A stretch of DNA of 64,000 bases. Origin: Sinohyriopsis cumingii (Eukaryota > Mollusca > Bivalvia > Unionida > Unionidae). The stretch spans positions 106,182,602-106,246,601 of the forward strand of contig CM068826.1 in the NCBI GenBank assembly GCA_028554795.2, in the 5' to 3' direction. Positions within the stretch are counted from its first letter, which is position 1, and the number at the start of each line of letters is the position of its first letter. Shown in pieces: positions 34,922 to 47,468 of this stretch. The notes below the pieces were generated by a model. That model was given only the letters and a program-made list of their open reading frames with translations. It did no database searches and had not been told where the DNA came from. A program made the translations under genes and the position numbers.

Positions 34922-35854
34922 CATTCACTAAAATATACAAAGTAATTAACACGTTGCCATGCTATATATTCCAAAGGACAATTTACTAGTTTATACCTGT
35001 TTATATACAAAGCATCACATAACCTACCATCAATTTATGATATAATTCCTATTAATATTAACTTTAAAACTTATACAAATATGAATAAGAAAAGCGGGCA
35101 TGCAAAGATACTAGTTTCACAGCAATCAAACATTAGATTGTTGTTTCATATAACACACAAATGTTTCAAAATTAATATACAAATAAGGCTTGCCCACTCA
35201 GAAATAAAATAATATTAAATGTAGCAACAACAGAAATAAACATGCTATTTACTCGTCTTAGTCTTTTGTTTCATCACTGTTCGTTTGTTTATTTTTCGTT
35301 TTCTTTGTCCTGGTTTCTTTCCACGTGTCCTCGGAGCCACAATTTCTGAATGTCCGCCAGATGATGTCATGTATTTACTGTCTGTAACAATGAATCGTCT
35401 GAATTTTGTGTAGAGTTTATCTCTTTTTTTGGGTAGTTTGTGTCACCCAGTCTGTCTTCGAAATGTGAAACTGCCTGTAACTGTCAGCAAGTCGGTATGC
35501 CACAGGGAAATTCAGCCATCTATCTTAATTCACTAATGAAGATAGCCAACTGACCTAAGATTTGTCCGCGTATAGATCTTGATACACTTCCACTGTAGGG
35601 CTATTTAAATTGCTGATTTTCACGAAGTTCATTCATCCCGGCATTAATAATAAATCATACTATGTATTAATTAGTAAGAGATTAAGAATTATAATTATGT
35701 AACAATTGTATTAGACACTATTAATAGTAAATGTTCAAAATTTCACAATTTTCAGCTTTGGTATATACGATATTGCGTTCCGGTGTTTCTACTCTGCTGC
35801 GTTCCGGTATTTCGGTGTGTTCTGGTGTTTCGGTGTGTTCCGGTGTTTCTATGC
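33987..35854. mobile_element. TIR DNA transposon with 13-bp flanking repeat
   Basis: Terminal inverted repeats of about 75 bp made of recurring accggaac/accgaaac phrases: left from gcatagaaacaccggaac (33991), right its reverse complement ending at 35854. The left end has an extra gggt. The 13-bp direct repeat ACTGCTCCATTTC flanks it (33974-33986 and 35855-35867). Inside are a (TA)n tract, a 95-bp direct repeat (34640-34735 and 35152-35243), and short frames including a minus-strand one near 35430-35550 (FPVAYRLADSYRQF) and a Lys/Arg-rich one near 35250-35380. No transposase recognised; superfamily unknown. Confidence 0.8.
34857..34921. repeat. (TA)n microsatellite
   Basis: About 32 TA dinucleotides inside the TIR transposon. 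Confidence 0.97.
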
Positions 35855-35867
35855 ACTGCTCCATTTC

Positions 35868-36482
35868 AACTATTGGTAGGTATATAGCTCAGCCATTAAT
35901 TTGATCTGGTTCCCTGCTCTTTATAGATTTGAATACCTGAGTGCAACGCATGGAGCATACGAAACAGGGAATCAGACTAATAACAGGGCAATATTTATTT
36001 CGTTCAACATTTGCAGCTTTCGATATGGCATCACAGAACACTGGTTAGAATCCGTTCACACCTTCAGACTGATCTCGTCCAGAAATGTCCGCGTACATTA
36101 CATTGTATTTCTCGAGCGTGTATATGATGACAGCCCAAGAAATAAATATGTATGAAAATCAAAATGGTAATTAAATTTAAATAAAAAAGAAACCCATTAC
36201 TGAAATACTGCATTTGTATGGGGGAAATATGAACGGGTTTTTCTTAAAATTACTGAACGACCTTGTGGAGTAGAGTATTTTTTAAGTGGAAAAAAAAACA
36301 AGTTCATATTTTTCCATTTTAAGTAACTGAGGCTTAATAATAAAAAGACATCACAAGAAATAATGTAATTTAATTTATGCTTTATTCCAAAATAACCGTA
36401 GATTCACCAATATACAATAACAATAATCATGCGCACATAGCTCTGTCCAGCGACCATTTAACTTACTCGCGCTGTACATAAA
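35868..36482. other. Intergenic, no supported gene
   Basis: An 84-codon plus-strand open frame (35901-36155) lacks a recognisable domain or splice context, so it is not called. Otherwise AT-rich. Confidence 0.45.
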
Positions 36483-36703
36483 AACGCCATTTTTCAGCAC
36501 ACAATAGGCTATACATTGCGGCCAGTATTATTGGTGGAGGAAGAATCCGGGAAAACCCTGGAAAGAACCACCAACCCACGAGTAGCTACTGGCAAGCTTT
36601 CTCACATACCCACATTGACCGAATCCGAGACTCGAACCCACGCAGACAGAGGTGAGATGGCAGTGATCCGTAACGGAGAGCGCTTTAGACCACTCGGGTC
36701 CCC
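36483..36703 (-). mobile_element. SINE-A copy 5
   Basis: Minus-strand copy with intact head (B box as ccgagactcgaaccc near 36630; A box near 36695) but without the TTG tail at its left end. Target duplication not found. Confidence 0.88.
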
Positions 36704-37300
36704 TATCATTTGATGAATTGTAATCAATATCCTGGTCTCAAACGCTTTATATAGAATGAATTTGTTCACATGATTTAAATTTCATTACTAAATTTTTTTG
36801 CTGTTGTTGTTGAAAACTTAAAATTTACATTACATCTGTTAAAAAACAGCAAATTATATATGTCGTGAAAAACTGTTTAACTCTCTTTTCCATACATGTC
36901 AGCAATGTATGGAATTTCTTGGGAAAATTGTAGCAAAATAAAATTTGGAAGAATAAAAATAAGAATAATTGAAAAAAGAAATGCACGTCTAGTTACTAAA
37001 TAGTACTAATATTAGTACCCAAACTTCGCCGACGTTAAGCTATGATGTAATTACTAAAATGCACTGAAATATACTAAAGTACACTCAAATATAGTCAAAA
37101 ACGTTACTTATTTCAATTATCTTACGGAAGTAATGGCTGTTCTAATGATTATGAAAATAGAAATGTATGTGTCGTAACAACACTTTGCAGCTGTAAATCG
37201 GACTCGGTGTAATTTAGAAATGTCGTCATATATTATACGTTTCACATTTTATTTACTTACAACATATTTTCTCTGATAAATTTGCATTATAATGCATTTT
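36704..37300. other. Intergenic, no gene seen
   Basis: AT-rich; no feature supported. Confidence 0.5.
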
Positions 37301-37640
37301 AGTGGTGGTTTGCTGCAAATACATGTGCCCACATTTTTACACGTAATGGATTCGTCTAAAGTCGAATGCGTGTAAACATTATTCGACTCTCATCGAGAAG
37401 AAACTAGGTTTCGAATCGATGCAATAAACCGACATAAATTGTCTGGATCGTGTAACGTTTAAAAATATATTTAGGTTATGTTACGCGTACTAATAGAGTA
37501 TCCAGTCAACGTTCTCGTGTAACGCTAATAGGCTAATGCGTTGGTTGTTGACAATGGTTGAACTGGTGAAGTTTATATGCCGGAAACAACACAGTAAGAT
37601 ATATATTTTTGGCTGAGACAAGATTATAACTGTTGTGCGT
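37301..37640 (+). promoter_or_regulatory. Possible LDAF1 promoter / 5' non-coding exon
   Basis: Locally CpG-richer than surroundings (many tcg/acg), with an ETS-like gccggaaac near 37580 and a donor-like aca|GTAAGAT near 37590. LDAF1's first coding exon begins at an acceptor, so an upstream exon must exist; this is the best candidate seen. Weak. Confidence 0.3.
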
Positions 37641-37935
37641 TTAATATTTTTATTGCCGATGTAAATGTGTTTTCTTATAGCCTTGGTTTACGGTATGCTT
37701 TAGGATAGTTTTTCTCTGTTATTTCTACCACAACTTGAACAACTCCTTTTTGCTGATTTCAGTCGTGATTATTTTACGGTTTGCATGGTTTCGCTGTAGC
37801 TTTACCTTTGATTAAGCTTTATTTTTTGAAAAAATTAGATATTATAAAAAGGACACATAGTCAAAATTTAAAAAGTACGTTGCTCTTGCATTAGTCCTAA
37901 CTGTATATTACATCGACCTTTGTATGTTAGTATGT

Positions 37936-38124
37936 TAGTCCTACAATCTAAGACCCCGACCCCGATATTTATGTTTTGGGCCTAGACCAGCAAGTTGTTC
38001 TCCACCTTTTTTTTTTGTTTGACTGGCGGCGGTCAAACAAAAAAAAAAGGTGGAGAACAACTTGCTGGTCTAGTTTTGGGCCATAACCTAAATATCGGGG
38101 TCGGGGTCTTACATTGTAGGACTA
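37936..38124. mobile_element. Palindromic mariner-type MITE
   Basis: Long inverted repeat: arms 37936-38023 and 38032-38124 around an 8-bp GC-rich spacer. Both ends are TA followed by gtcctacaat and then the ccccgaccccgatattta block, fitting a Tc1/mariner TA target. The arms match nearly throughout except for a short internal segment around ttttgggcc. No coding capacity. Confidence 0.88.
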
Positions 38125-38639
38125 TTGGTATGGGGTGGGGGTGGGGGCTCTTTTATTAGCTTTAAAAATTCCATATCCATATGCCATGGATATATATATG
38201 CTTGTGCATGCAAAATTTGAACCTCTTTCATTAAAATGAGTACTTATGAAATGTATAGATATGTTGATGTGCTCTCTTTCTCAAATAAATCAGTAATTAT
38301 TATATCAACTATCAAAGCAAACGGATAATGAGAAGATACATTTTCGATGTGCAGACTATCAAGTGAAATTTTTGTTGTTTTATTTACGTCATAAATGTTC
38401 ACTTCCTTCAACCCCATTAAAGGTAAGAAAACTAATGATTGAGTTTAAAAACTGCAACAATTGCCCAGAGAAATCACAGTACATTATAACAAATAAAGAG
38501 GACTTAATTTTTTTTTAAAAAAACATGCAGAACACCAATTGTTATTGTGTTCTGTTCCTTGTTTTGTTTTCCAAGCTGCTTAGCTTAGCCTCATTTCTGT
38601 AATACATGAATATTAATGAGGATCCTATTAAGAATGGCC

Positions 38640-38820
38640 ACTGTGTGTGTGTTTGGATTTTTAATGTAGTTTTTAAAAAAATGTGTCATATTGCTATGAT
38701 CTCTGCAATGTGACAGTTTATAGTGATGTCAAGAACTGGGGCATCATGCTGTTTTCAAACCCATGACCTGCATCCAAGGTGGACACTTTAACCACTTAGG
38801 ACACCAGAGTGGTGTCACAA
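38640..38820 (-). mobile_element. SINE-B copy 3 (internally deleted)
   Basis: Has the tail and the tgacagtttatagtgatgtc body phrase, then jumps from tcatgctg straight to the B-box side of the head, so the central body is missing. Confidence 0.8.
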
Positions 38821-38828
38821 ATAATAAG

Positions 38829-39103
38829 TGCGTGTATATGTGATTTAAATTTTTAACGTAGCTTTAATATTACTACAATGTCTGCAGTTAGACAGTTTAT
38901 AGTGATGTTTAGCACTGGGGGATCATGCCGCAGACATGTAGCATGATGCTTAGTCCTAACACTGACCTCTTAATGCTGAGCACCAAGAGATGCAGCTGTT
39001 AAAGTACCATTTTTAGAAGTCTTTGGTATGACTCAGACAGGTTTGGACCTGCAACCTCCAACATCTGAGATGGACCTCTAACCACTAGACCACTGGAGCA
39101 GTT
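38829..39103 (-). mobile_element. SINE-B copy 4
   Basis: Minus-strand copy with a short deletion after gtagcatgatg. Head region with tctaaccactagaccac near 39075-39100. Confidence 0.85.
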
Positions 39104-39635
39104 AAGAATGGTCAATACTAAAATTTACACTTTATTGGCCAACAATATCACTCCTATGCAAAATCAGTATGAACTGGGTGAGGCTAACAGTTCATTGACG
39201 TTATGCTTAGATGTGCATAACTAAATCAAGGTTATGTTGGATTGAGATAATCTTGACATTTGTGGTTGTCAGAAGAAGAGAGAACTATGACAATCATGTT
39301 GATCAGATTAACTTTTGAACATATTAAATCAGCATTTCTTTGCTTGTCCTTTTAAATTATAAACATTTAAACAAAACTTTGGAAGATGTGGTGGTTGCAA
39401 AAGTTTTGTTGGCAATTCAGGATTAGCACTAGCTTTAAAAACGTTGTTGCCCAAAAGATTGTCAATCTCATATTGTCGCCAATTTTCAAACAGTGTCGCC
39501 ATCTTCATAATACGGTACTATCTGTTTATCTCAACATCCTCATGACCATGGTAATGTTGTCAACATAAGTGGATGTTTAGATAAGTAAGGAGGGAGGGTT
39601 GAAAATAAATTGAAATTTCACATACAATTGATGTG

Positions 39636-39747
39636 ATGTGATTTTGATTTTTAACATAGCTTTAACAATTTTTCAGTCATATTGCTATGATGTCTGCAGT
39701 GTGGCAGTTTATAGTGATGTCTAGCACTGGGGCATCATGTCGCAGCC
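39636..39747 (-). mobile_element. SINE-B copy 5 (truncated)
   Basis: Only the tail and the gtggcagtttatagtgatgt portion up to tcatgtcgcag remain; the rest is replaced by unrelated sequence. Confidence 0.8.
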
Positions 39748-41672
39748 TGAACTTTCTTGTTGCAAACAGGAAACTTTCATGGCACAATATGTATGTTCCA
39801 ATCACTATGAAAAATGAAACAATGCTTTTTTTCAGTATGTTGCTGACTTCCTTTGTATGTTGCTTATTTCACAGGTCATCGGCTTGCTTTGATTAAGGTG
39901 CATGTGTTATTCCAGGTGCCGCTAAAGCCTCTGTGTGAAGGACCAAACAAATACCCATTTGTTATTGCTGTGGCAACATAATTATAATTATAGAACATTG
40001 ACTGAGACAGAATTTGTTTTTCATTTGCTTACTATATGTATAGAACAATTGGTGCTTCAAAGGTAATCAGGTTTCTTTGAAGTTGCAGCAAAACTAATTT
40101 TCTGATACAAAAAATGAACATCTTCCGTTGTCTGGTCAATTGTAGTCATTCCCGTTCCTGCTTCAGTGGTGGTCGATTGTAGCTAGTCGGGTAGAATGAC
40201 TATTTTGGTTTGTATTGCAGCATACGCTACCAAGGCCAGATATCAGCATAAGCGGATTATGATATAACAATGCACTGTTTGGGTCGTTTGTCAATATGAA
40301 CCAAGGATTTGTTTATGTAACAATAGATTCCAGTTCATTTTTATATCCAAGTTTGTGGCTTCCTGTCATGGTGCCCTTTAATTTCTCCACTCCAAAGCCA
40401 AGACTATATTCAGCCAAAAATGTTGTCACCAAAATTATCGCCAGAAGGTATATTTTTTTGCCAATAAGGGGAAAAAATCACAGTTTGTGACATTGGTGAA
40501 GCCCAGTGTTATCCCTGCAATTAATTTCCTTCATTTGGCAAAATGTTTAAAAATATGGGTGTTTTAATTAATGTATCATTTAGGAAGAATTTACTGGATA
40601 TTAAACCCCGTGATTTATTTTGTGGATTGGAATTACTCATGAATAATGAAATGGAATAATTTTGTTTTATTGTATTTGAACTGTTAAATCACAATGGCTC
40701 TTATAAGTGTTTGCTCTTTTCTGTCTGTCTTAGAAACAACTTGCCAGTGATGATCATTCCAACTCGCAAACCCCAAAGAAACAGGTCATTAGTAAAAATT
40801 CTGACAAGAAAGTTGTCAGAAAATTTAAGGAAGGGTTCAAAAGGTGAACTTCCATGGGTAACAATTGTTGTGAAGGTGGAAATAAGGCATTGATATGTGA
40901 CTGATGTAATGAAGCTGGAAAATCAAATCCATTTGTCACTGAAAGTAGTTCCAATCCCCAAAAATGGAAAATAATATAACCTTTTTTCTGTTTAATATAC
41001 AAAAATAAACAGTCATACATAATTAGAAAGAAACAATTATACGAAAGGTAGTATTGTTCCTATCTGTATCGCTGTCTGCTTGTCAGTCTCTCACCCAGTA
41101 AGAGTGTTAAGAGTTTCTCATGTTGTTTAGCATGAGATAATAAAAATCTTAAACATCAGTTTGCTTTTCAAATAACAAACAGTCCCAGTTAAGAGCTAAT
41201 GACCATAAAAAAACTAATGACTCTTGAGATTTCAGTTTTGACCATGAGATATTCATTTTGACTCTTCAAATTATGGGCTCATGGGTAAGATGACTCTTAA
41301 GTTTTGAAATCTGTTGAGCACCTTGTTATGTTCTCTCACATTTGCTTCCATATCCATGTCCTCCAGTTTATCACCTTCAAATTGATGTCATGCATCTAGA
41401 CAGTCTTTGACAAGCCAACTTTTCAGAATGATTTGAGAACACTTTTTCAACAATTGAACTGTTTACCAAACTGGTTTTCTGTCTTAATCATGTAATTGCT
41501 GATAAACACCACTGGTGGTTGCTCAATTTCTACAGGATTATAATTGTTAAAGACAAGTAAGTGTCATTTATTTCCCAAGACACATGTCAAAGAAATCTCA
41601 TGAGTTATATTACTGACAAATATCACTACAGTAGGATTTTGTTTGTTTACTATTTTGGAGGTTCTTTTAACT

Positions 41673-41776
<104 letters not shown>

Positions 41777-41925
41777 GTGTGCGTGTGTGCAATGGATGAT
41801 TTTTTTTATAAATAATCGGGGGGGATTCCCTCCCCTCCCGATCAACCATGTTTATATTATTGTTCAAGCTTTTTCTTTTTTTTTTCTTCAGTTTTTGCCT
41901 GAACAACTGAAAGATTATAGCAATA

Positions 41926-42184
41926 ATGGCAGGGAAAATTGACCAGTCAATCCTAACTGATGAAAAAGAAGAGAGTCAGTTGAAGGAATTCTTCAAATTT
42001 ATTGGCGAATACTTTGAGCTTGACAAGAAATTCCAGAATGCTAAAATCTATGCAGAAGACCATCCTATCGTGTCCTTATTTTTTCTTATCATCACAGCGA
42101 TGTGTACAGGGCCAATAATTTGTTTTGTAATATTTGTTGTTGGAAGTGTCACTGTTACCTTTTGTGGATTTCTGTTTGTTGAAG
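41926..42184 (+). CDS. LDAF1: LDAF1 coding exon 1
   Basis: ATG at 41926 after acceptor cttcag|tttttgcc (35 nt of 5' UTR in this exon). Donor gttgaag|gtaagat at 42184/42185. Confidence 0.75.
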
Positions 42185-43463
42185 GTAAGATATCTAGAAA
42201 AGCAAATGTCATAAAATGTATCTATATGATCTATATCTGTGTAACTTCATAGAGATTTCTCTAGGATTTTAAAACTAGGAGTCCAGGATGCCTAATTTTC
42301 CCAAAATAGGAGTCCCACCAACAAAAGTTGCAGTCCCCTACCAGAAGCATATTGGGCATCCCTGAATTGACTAAATTTCCATTTGAGAAGAACCAGCAAC
42401 CATTGAGTTTAATGTTCTAACTTCTTTACACCACTGACATATAGCTCTTGTTTGTCCATTAGAGTGAGACTGAATTATGTAAGGCCAAGGAAAGGTCTTA
42501 TTCCAAGCACTAAGCTAGGCATCACACTTTCTTACATATGGCTACTGTTCCATGTAAACTATCAGTTCTAGCAACTTTAACACTCTTCTGAATTTCATTA
42601 CAGTCTTCATCAGTTTGCCGTTTACCCCAACATACTTTAAATTTTTTATTGTTTAACCCACTATTTGGTCCTTAATGAAATTGGTGCTGGTCTGAAATCC
42701 AATATGGCCTCAATAGTTAATCTTGAAAATCATATAATAGCTACTCCTGAACAAAAGCCATATTGACAGTTTTCACCAAAAGAATTATTAAGAATAAATT
42801 AAAATGGTGCTGATCTAAATTCCAATATGTCCACCAGGGCAGCCATCTTGAAGTTATTGTTCTTGCCACTCCTCTTCAACAGAAAGTCATACCAGCATTG
42901 TTGTTATTTTTAATGTGCACTATCGGCAGATTGGTGCTTGATAATTTGCTATTTTGCAATTTATCACAGCAAGTTTATTATTCTGTGAGATGTTACATTG
43001 GTAACTTTGCCATTAGTCAAGTTGTCATTCAGCAAGTTGTGGTAGACCTTACTGAGACATTTACTTTGCACAGCATTGTCATGTTCTTGATAAGTGCAGG
43101 GAATGTAATGAAAATCTCAAGTAAAAGTCTATATGATCGCTCTGTTTTCAAAAGTCTCATATAGAGGAGATGGTGTAAAGTGTTTACCATGTCTTGTTAA
43201 TAATTGATATATGCATGTATGCCTTAATTATATTATCTCTGTTTATTTTTACAGGTACTTTCTTGATTATAGCAATCATGGTGTTAGGAGGAGTTCTGGT
43301 ATTTGTGGGTCTTACAGCAGTGGGAATCTGCATCTTTCTCCTGGCCTTGACATATATCATCAAAATATCAGGGGATTTGTACCAGAAAATCACTGAGATC
43401 TTCCAGAGTTACCTTCCTTCCATTATCTCTTCCAAACAGAGAATAGAGGCAAAGGCAGAATAA
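41926..43463 (+). CDS. LDAF1: LDAF1/promethin-like lipid-droplet membrane protein (two coding exons)
   Basis: Small membrane protein of the promethin family, which partners seipin in the ER to set sites of lipid-droplet formation and moves onto droplets. Exons 41926-42184 and 43255-43463 join in frame (468 nt, 155 residues; human is 161). Layout: a polar N-terminus with acidic EEsq and KEFF helix (1-45), a conserved HP at 46-47, then four closely packed hydrophobic segments at about 49-66, 67-86, 88-105 and 106-125 (double-hairpin pattern), then a polar C-terminus with KISGDLYQK. Intron is GT-AG, phase 1 (splits the Gly codon of VEG). The family call rests on length, HP motif and hydrophobic pattern more than on high identity. 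Other small tetraspan proteins are possible. Confidence 0.72.
42185..43254 (+). other. LDAF1 intron
   Basis: 1.07-kb intron. Around 42650-42900 two diverged copies of a phrase (ggtgctgatctaaattccaat, then cagccatcttgaa) form a short local repeat related in style to repeat C. Acceptor tttttacag ends at 43254. Confidence 0.65.
43255..43463 (+). CDS. LDAF1: LDAF1 coding exon 2 (last)
   Basis: Reads TFLIIAIMVLGGVLVFVG and onward to stop TAA at 43461-43463, carrying the second hydrophobic hairpin and polar tail. Confidence 0.75.
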
Positions 43464-45136
43464 AACTGGAGGAAACATCAGATGCACAGATTCTCAAAAG
43501 GAATATTCAATTTTAATTAAGAGAATGATATGTTATTATTAAAAGGCACAAAATAAGTTGTTCTTTCTTGCAGTGCACATGTTTCAGTCAAAATAAAGCC
43601 AATATCTGTGTGGTGATGTAGCAAGACCAAAAAAATATTACAAAAACTACATTAAATTTCTGAGGAATTTTAATTTAAATCATTAGCAAATTATGTAACT
43701 GTTGTGATGGTTTATCATATCAAGTGATACCTGCTTTTATGCATTGCCTAGGTTTTATGTTTTAAGAACTCGATGTAGAATGATAGAATGCCAGCTACGT
43801 TGATACATGCATAGTTAGTTTGCTTGTTGTTCTCTTTCAACACCTTGTTAATTAACACTTATTGGTTGCATCTTGCCAAATAAATGGGATCTAATTGCCT
43901 TCCCCAAGGACACATCAAGGGAGCCAATCCAGTCAGGCCTGGGTAGGTATCAAATTTGTTACCCTTGGGTTATGAATTGAATGCTTTGTCAGGTTATATA
44001 AATAACTGGTAGGTGTTTTAAATTTCTTTAAATTTGTTTTAACTGAAGTCCTTAAATTCAGTTAATAATCAGTTGGTATGTACAGTACATATAAATAATT
44101 TTTTTTGTGTGTTCTCAACATACAGTGAATTCATGCAGGGTGTGAGGATATTTGGACATAACTGTAACAATGAGCCTGCCATATTGCTTAAACGTGTCCA
44201 AAAAGCAAAGTTCACTTCACCATGCATTGATTTCATGCTATTTCCTCCACCTCCTTTTGTTTCAATAGAATTTGTTAATAATCATTGTAAAACATTGACT
44301 TTTGTCTCATTTTCCCTTCAAAGAGGAAATTGGAAAGTTGGGAAAATAAGTTTTCTACTCTTTTGTCAAGTTTGTTGCTAATTTGATAATTATAAATATC
44401 AGAAATAACATTGCTATTTTTGGAATTCCTGCCATAAACTCACACATCATCCTGGAAAAAAAATGAGAGAAAAATTGAATTTTGTAGCCCAGTTGAAAGT
44501 ACATTGTGACACATTGGACAGATCCAGGTCAGTTGCTGATCAGATTAATGTTTTTAACCAATATTTCCTCCTATAAACATACAAAAAGCAGAATTCCACT
44601 ACAAAAGCAGTTGCCAGTTTATTGACTACAACCTAAGTTCGAGGTTGTCATTTGATTCCACAGCTGAGGTGAAGGAAAATATTTGCAAAAAAGTTTAAAA
44701 TGCTTTTAGAAATTTCTAATAGTGTTTCATCAGTATGTTTATTTTCTGATTTGAAAATGTGCAAAACCAAAATGTAAAGTAACCATTTTCACCAAATAGA
44801 TTATGTACTTGCTACACTCACATTCTTAATACTTTCAACAGCTTTGCCCCATTCAAGCTGGAAAGAGAAAGTCATTGCAGCCAAAATTTAGAGTCTGGCA
44901 TGGATATTGCACTGATTTTTTTAAGGATTTTCATTGACTTTATGACTCCTTTAAATCGTAATTTTTTTTATCAAATAAACAAATATTTGTCTATAAAAAT
45001 AAAAGAATTCAATTACCCAATCTAGGAATTTAAGTACCTACCTATATGTACCTGTATTTACCATAAAACTTTATTCCCAAACAACAAGTTAATTCACAAC
45101 ACTTCTATAAATTTTCTTGATCTAAGTTACTGTGAG
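43464..45136 (+). other. LDAF1 3' UTR and flank
   Basis: AATAAA at 43592-43597 is a candidate proximal poly(A) signal, 129 bp after the stop. The rest is AT-rich with no recognised gene. Confidence 0.5.
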
Positions 45137-45147
45137 TTATTATTTGC

Positions 45148-45460
45148 TCCTGTGGCCCAGTGGTAGATCATCTGCCTTGGCTGCAGGAGGTCACAGGTTC
45201 GATTCCCGGCCAAGTCATACCAAAGACTTTTTAAATTGTTACTAAGAACTGCCTCGCTTGAGACTCAGCATTAAGAGGTTAGTGTTAGGACTGGTCATCC
45301 TTGTGTCAGGATAATGTGACTGGGTAGGACATCATGCTACATTTCTGCGGCATGATGCCCCAGTGCTAAACATCACTATAAACTGTCACACTGCAGACAT
45401 TGTAGTAATATGACTGAAAATTTGTTAAAGCTACGTTAAAAATCTAAATCACACACACAC
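45148..45460 (+). mobile_element. SINE-B copy 6
   Basis: Full-length, clean head: A box tggcccagtggtaga, B box GGTTCGATTCC near 45196, body and CA tail. Target duplication TTATTATTTGC at 45137-45147 and 45461-45471. Confidence 0.95.
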
Positions 45461-45471
45461 TTATTATTTGC

Positions 45472-45785
45472 GAGACCACTTTGGTGGCCTAAGTGGTTAA
45501 AGTGTCCACCTTGGATGCAGGAGGTCATGGGTTTGAAAACAGCCTAATCATACCAAAGAAATAAAAACAGCTACCTTGCTTGGTGCTCAGCATTAAGAAG
45601 TTAGTGTAAGGACTGGTCAGTCTAGTGCCAGGATAATGTGACTGGATGGGATATGATGCCACATGTCTGCAACAGCATGATGCCCCAGTGCTAGACATCA
45701 CTATAAACTGCCACACTGCAGACATCATAGCGATATGACTAAAATTTTTAAGTTATGTTAAAAATGTAAATCACAGACACAAAAC
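45472..45785 (+). mobile_element. SINE-B copy 7, inserted in copy 6's duplication
   Basis: Second full-length copy in the same orientation. Its flanks ATTATTTGC at 45463-45471 and 45786-45794 reuse the right-hand duplication of copy 6, so the target motif now appears three times. Confidence 0.93.
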
Positions 45786-45794
45786 ATTATTTGC

Positions 45795-47206
45795 AAGATG
45801 ACACTTATATATTTTGTGGTTGATACAAATCACAAATTTAAAGACATGACTTCAGCTGAATCAAAAAGACCCTTTCACCAATCCAAAGCGAGAAAAATGA
45901 AAATAAATGAATTCACATTATGCTGTTTTCTGATTTTAAGCTTTCATTAGTGTTTGTCATTTGCAAGATCCAGAGGTGGTATGACCATGGATGTATAATT
46001 GTGTAATATTTGTACAAATAGAAAAGAGAACAACTTTTTCATGAGTGTAAAAGAAAGGTTTATCTAGTGCATGAGCACACGAAGCATTTGCAAAGACTGA
46101 TGTCATCTGTCTGAAAATGAAGCATATTCAGTTTTTGAAAATCATATGAAAAAGTAGGGTTATTTCATTACTCAGACTTGACAGAATTTCATCTGTATAC
46201 CTTTCATATCTTTACATACAATTTTATTCACATTGGCAGGTTCTTGGCTATTGTTATTCAATGATTTAATTTTATTTTTGCAGATTTTTTTAAGCATGCA
46301 TTTATCTTGATCAGTGAATTATGTATAAACACTGCTTGATCTTAAAATTGTACAAGTTTCTTAGGTATCCATGTTCATTACTTGAATTCATGGATATGTC
46401 CCAAGGTCCAATTTTCTTTGCAGATAGATCATTATTCATTGAATCTTTACATACATGGTGAGAAGCAACCACAGATCCCACAACCAGATTGGTACCCCAT
46501 GAATAAAATTTATTTTGCAGTATTTTAAATACCGACAAGATACTTTTTTTATTTAGCTTTCTCAGCAGACAACTCATTGAAATTGTTTTGTCACTTCAAA
46601 ATCTCCATGTAAACTGTTGCTACAGATATTAATATGCTCTTCCTGACTGTTTGATTTGGTAGTTCTTTAGTATTCCCTTCTTCATATCTCTTCCAGGGTG
46701 CAAAAATTTTGGAAGATGATGGAACTGTGATGAACTTTTGAAGAAATCCCCAACTCCCATTCTCTGTGTTTAGTCTTCCAACCCTGCTGTATAATTAAAA
46801 CAAAATGTCTGTGAGAAAGATTGTTAAAATTGTGACTTGAGGGGGAAAAAATTACAGTCATTATAATTAATTAAAAAGTATTTTTTTACCTTGATAGTAA
46901 AACTTGTTATATAGAAATGTGCCTTATATTTTTGTTAATTATTTTTAGCAGTAACCAAAATTTACTCTCGATTTGTATTATTGTTATATGGATTGGAAAG
47001 ATGCAATAAAAGTTTTCATTGAATTTGTGTCTGTGTGGTTTGTTTAATTCAGATATAAAATTGCAACTTGCTTCTTTCTATATTCATATTTGTTGCCATT
47101 GGACTTGAGGCCAACCTTATTTTGTGTGGCTGTCTGAATTATTACATAATTACATGATTATTTTTAGAAAGTGCATGTGTATGGATTTTTTATCTGCACC
47201 AAGTAG
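45795..47206. other. Intergenic; distal poly(A) site
   Basis: No coding feature supported. A textbook cleavage site occurs at its right end: AATAAA at 47005-47010 followed by a GT-rich run (gtgtctgtgtggtttgtt). Confidence 0.55.
47005..47045 (+). terminator. Candidate poly(A) signal with GT-rich downstream element
   Basis: AATAAA plus a GT-rich element 20 bp later on the plus strand. The nearest upstream plus-strand gene is LDAF1, 3.5 kb away, so it could end a long alternative 3' UTR, or an unseen non-coding transcript. Confidence 0.45.
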
Positions 47207-47459
47207 GGGGGCCCCCAAGTGGCCGAGTGGTCTAAAGCATCAGTGTTACGGATCACTGCCATCTCACCTCTGTCTGATGGGTTTGAGTCTCGGGTTTGGC
47301 CAATGTGGGTATGTGAGAAAGCTTGCCAGTAGCTTCTCGTGGGTCGGTGGTTCTTTCCGGTGTTCTCCCGGGTTCTTCCTCCATCAATAATACTGGCTGC
47401 CATGTATAGCCTATCTTGTGCTAAAAAATGGCGTTAAACCCTACAACAACAACAACAGG
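47207..47459 (+). mobile_element. SINE-A copy 6
   Basis: Full-length plus-strand copy with A box tggccgagtgg at 47220-47230 and (AAC)n tail. Target duplication accaagtag at 47198-47206 and 47460-47468. Confidence 0.93.
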
Positions 47460-47468
47460 ACCAAGTAG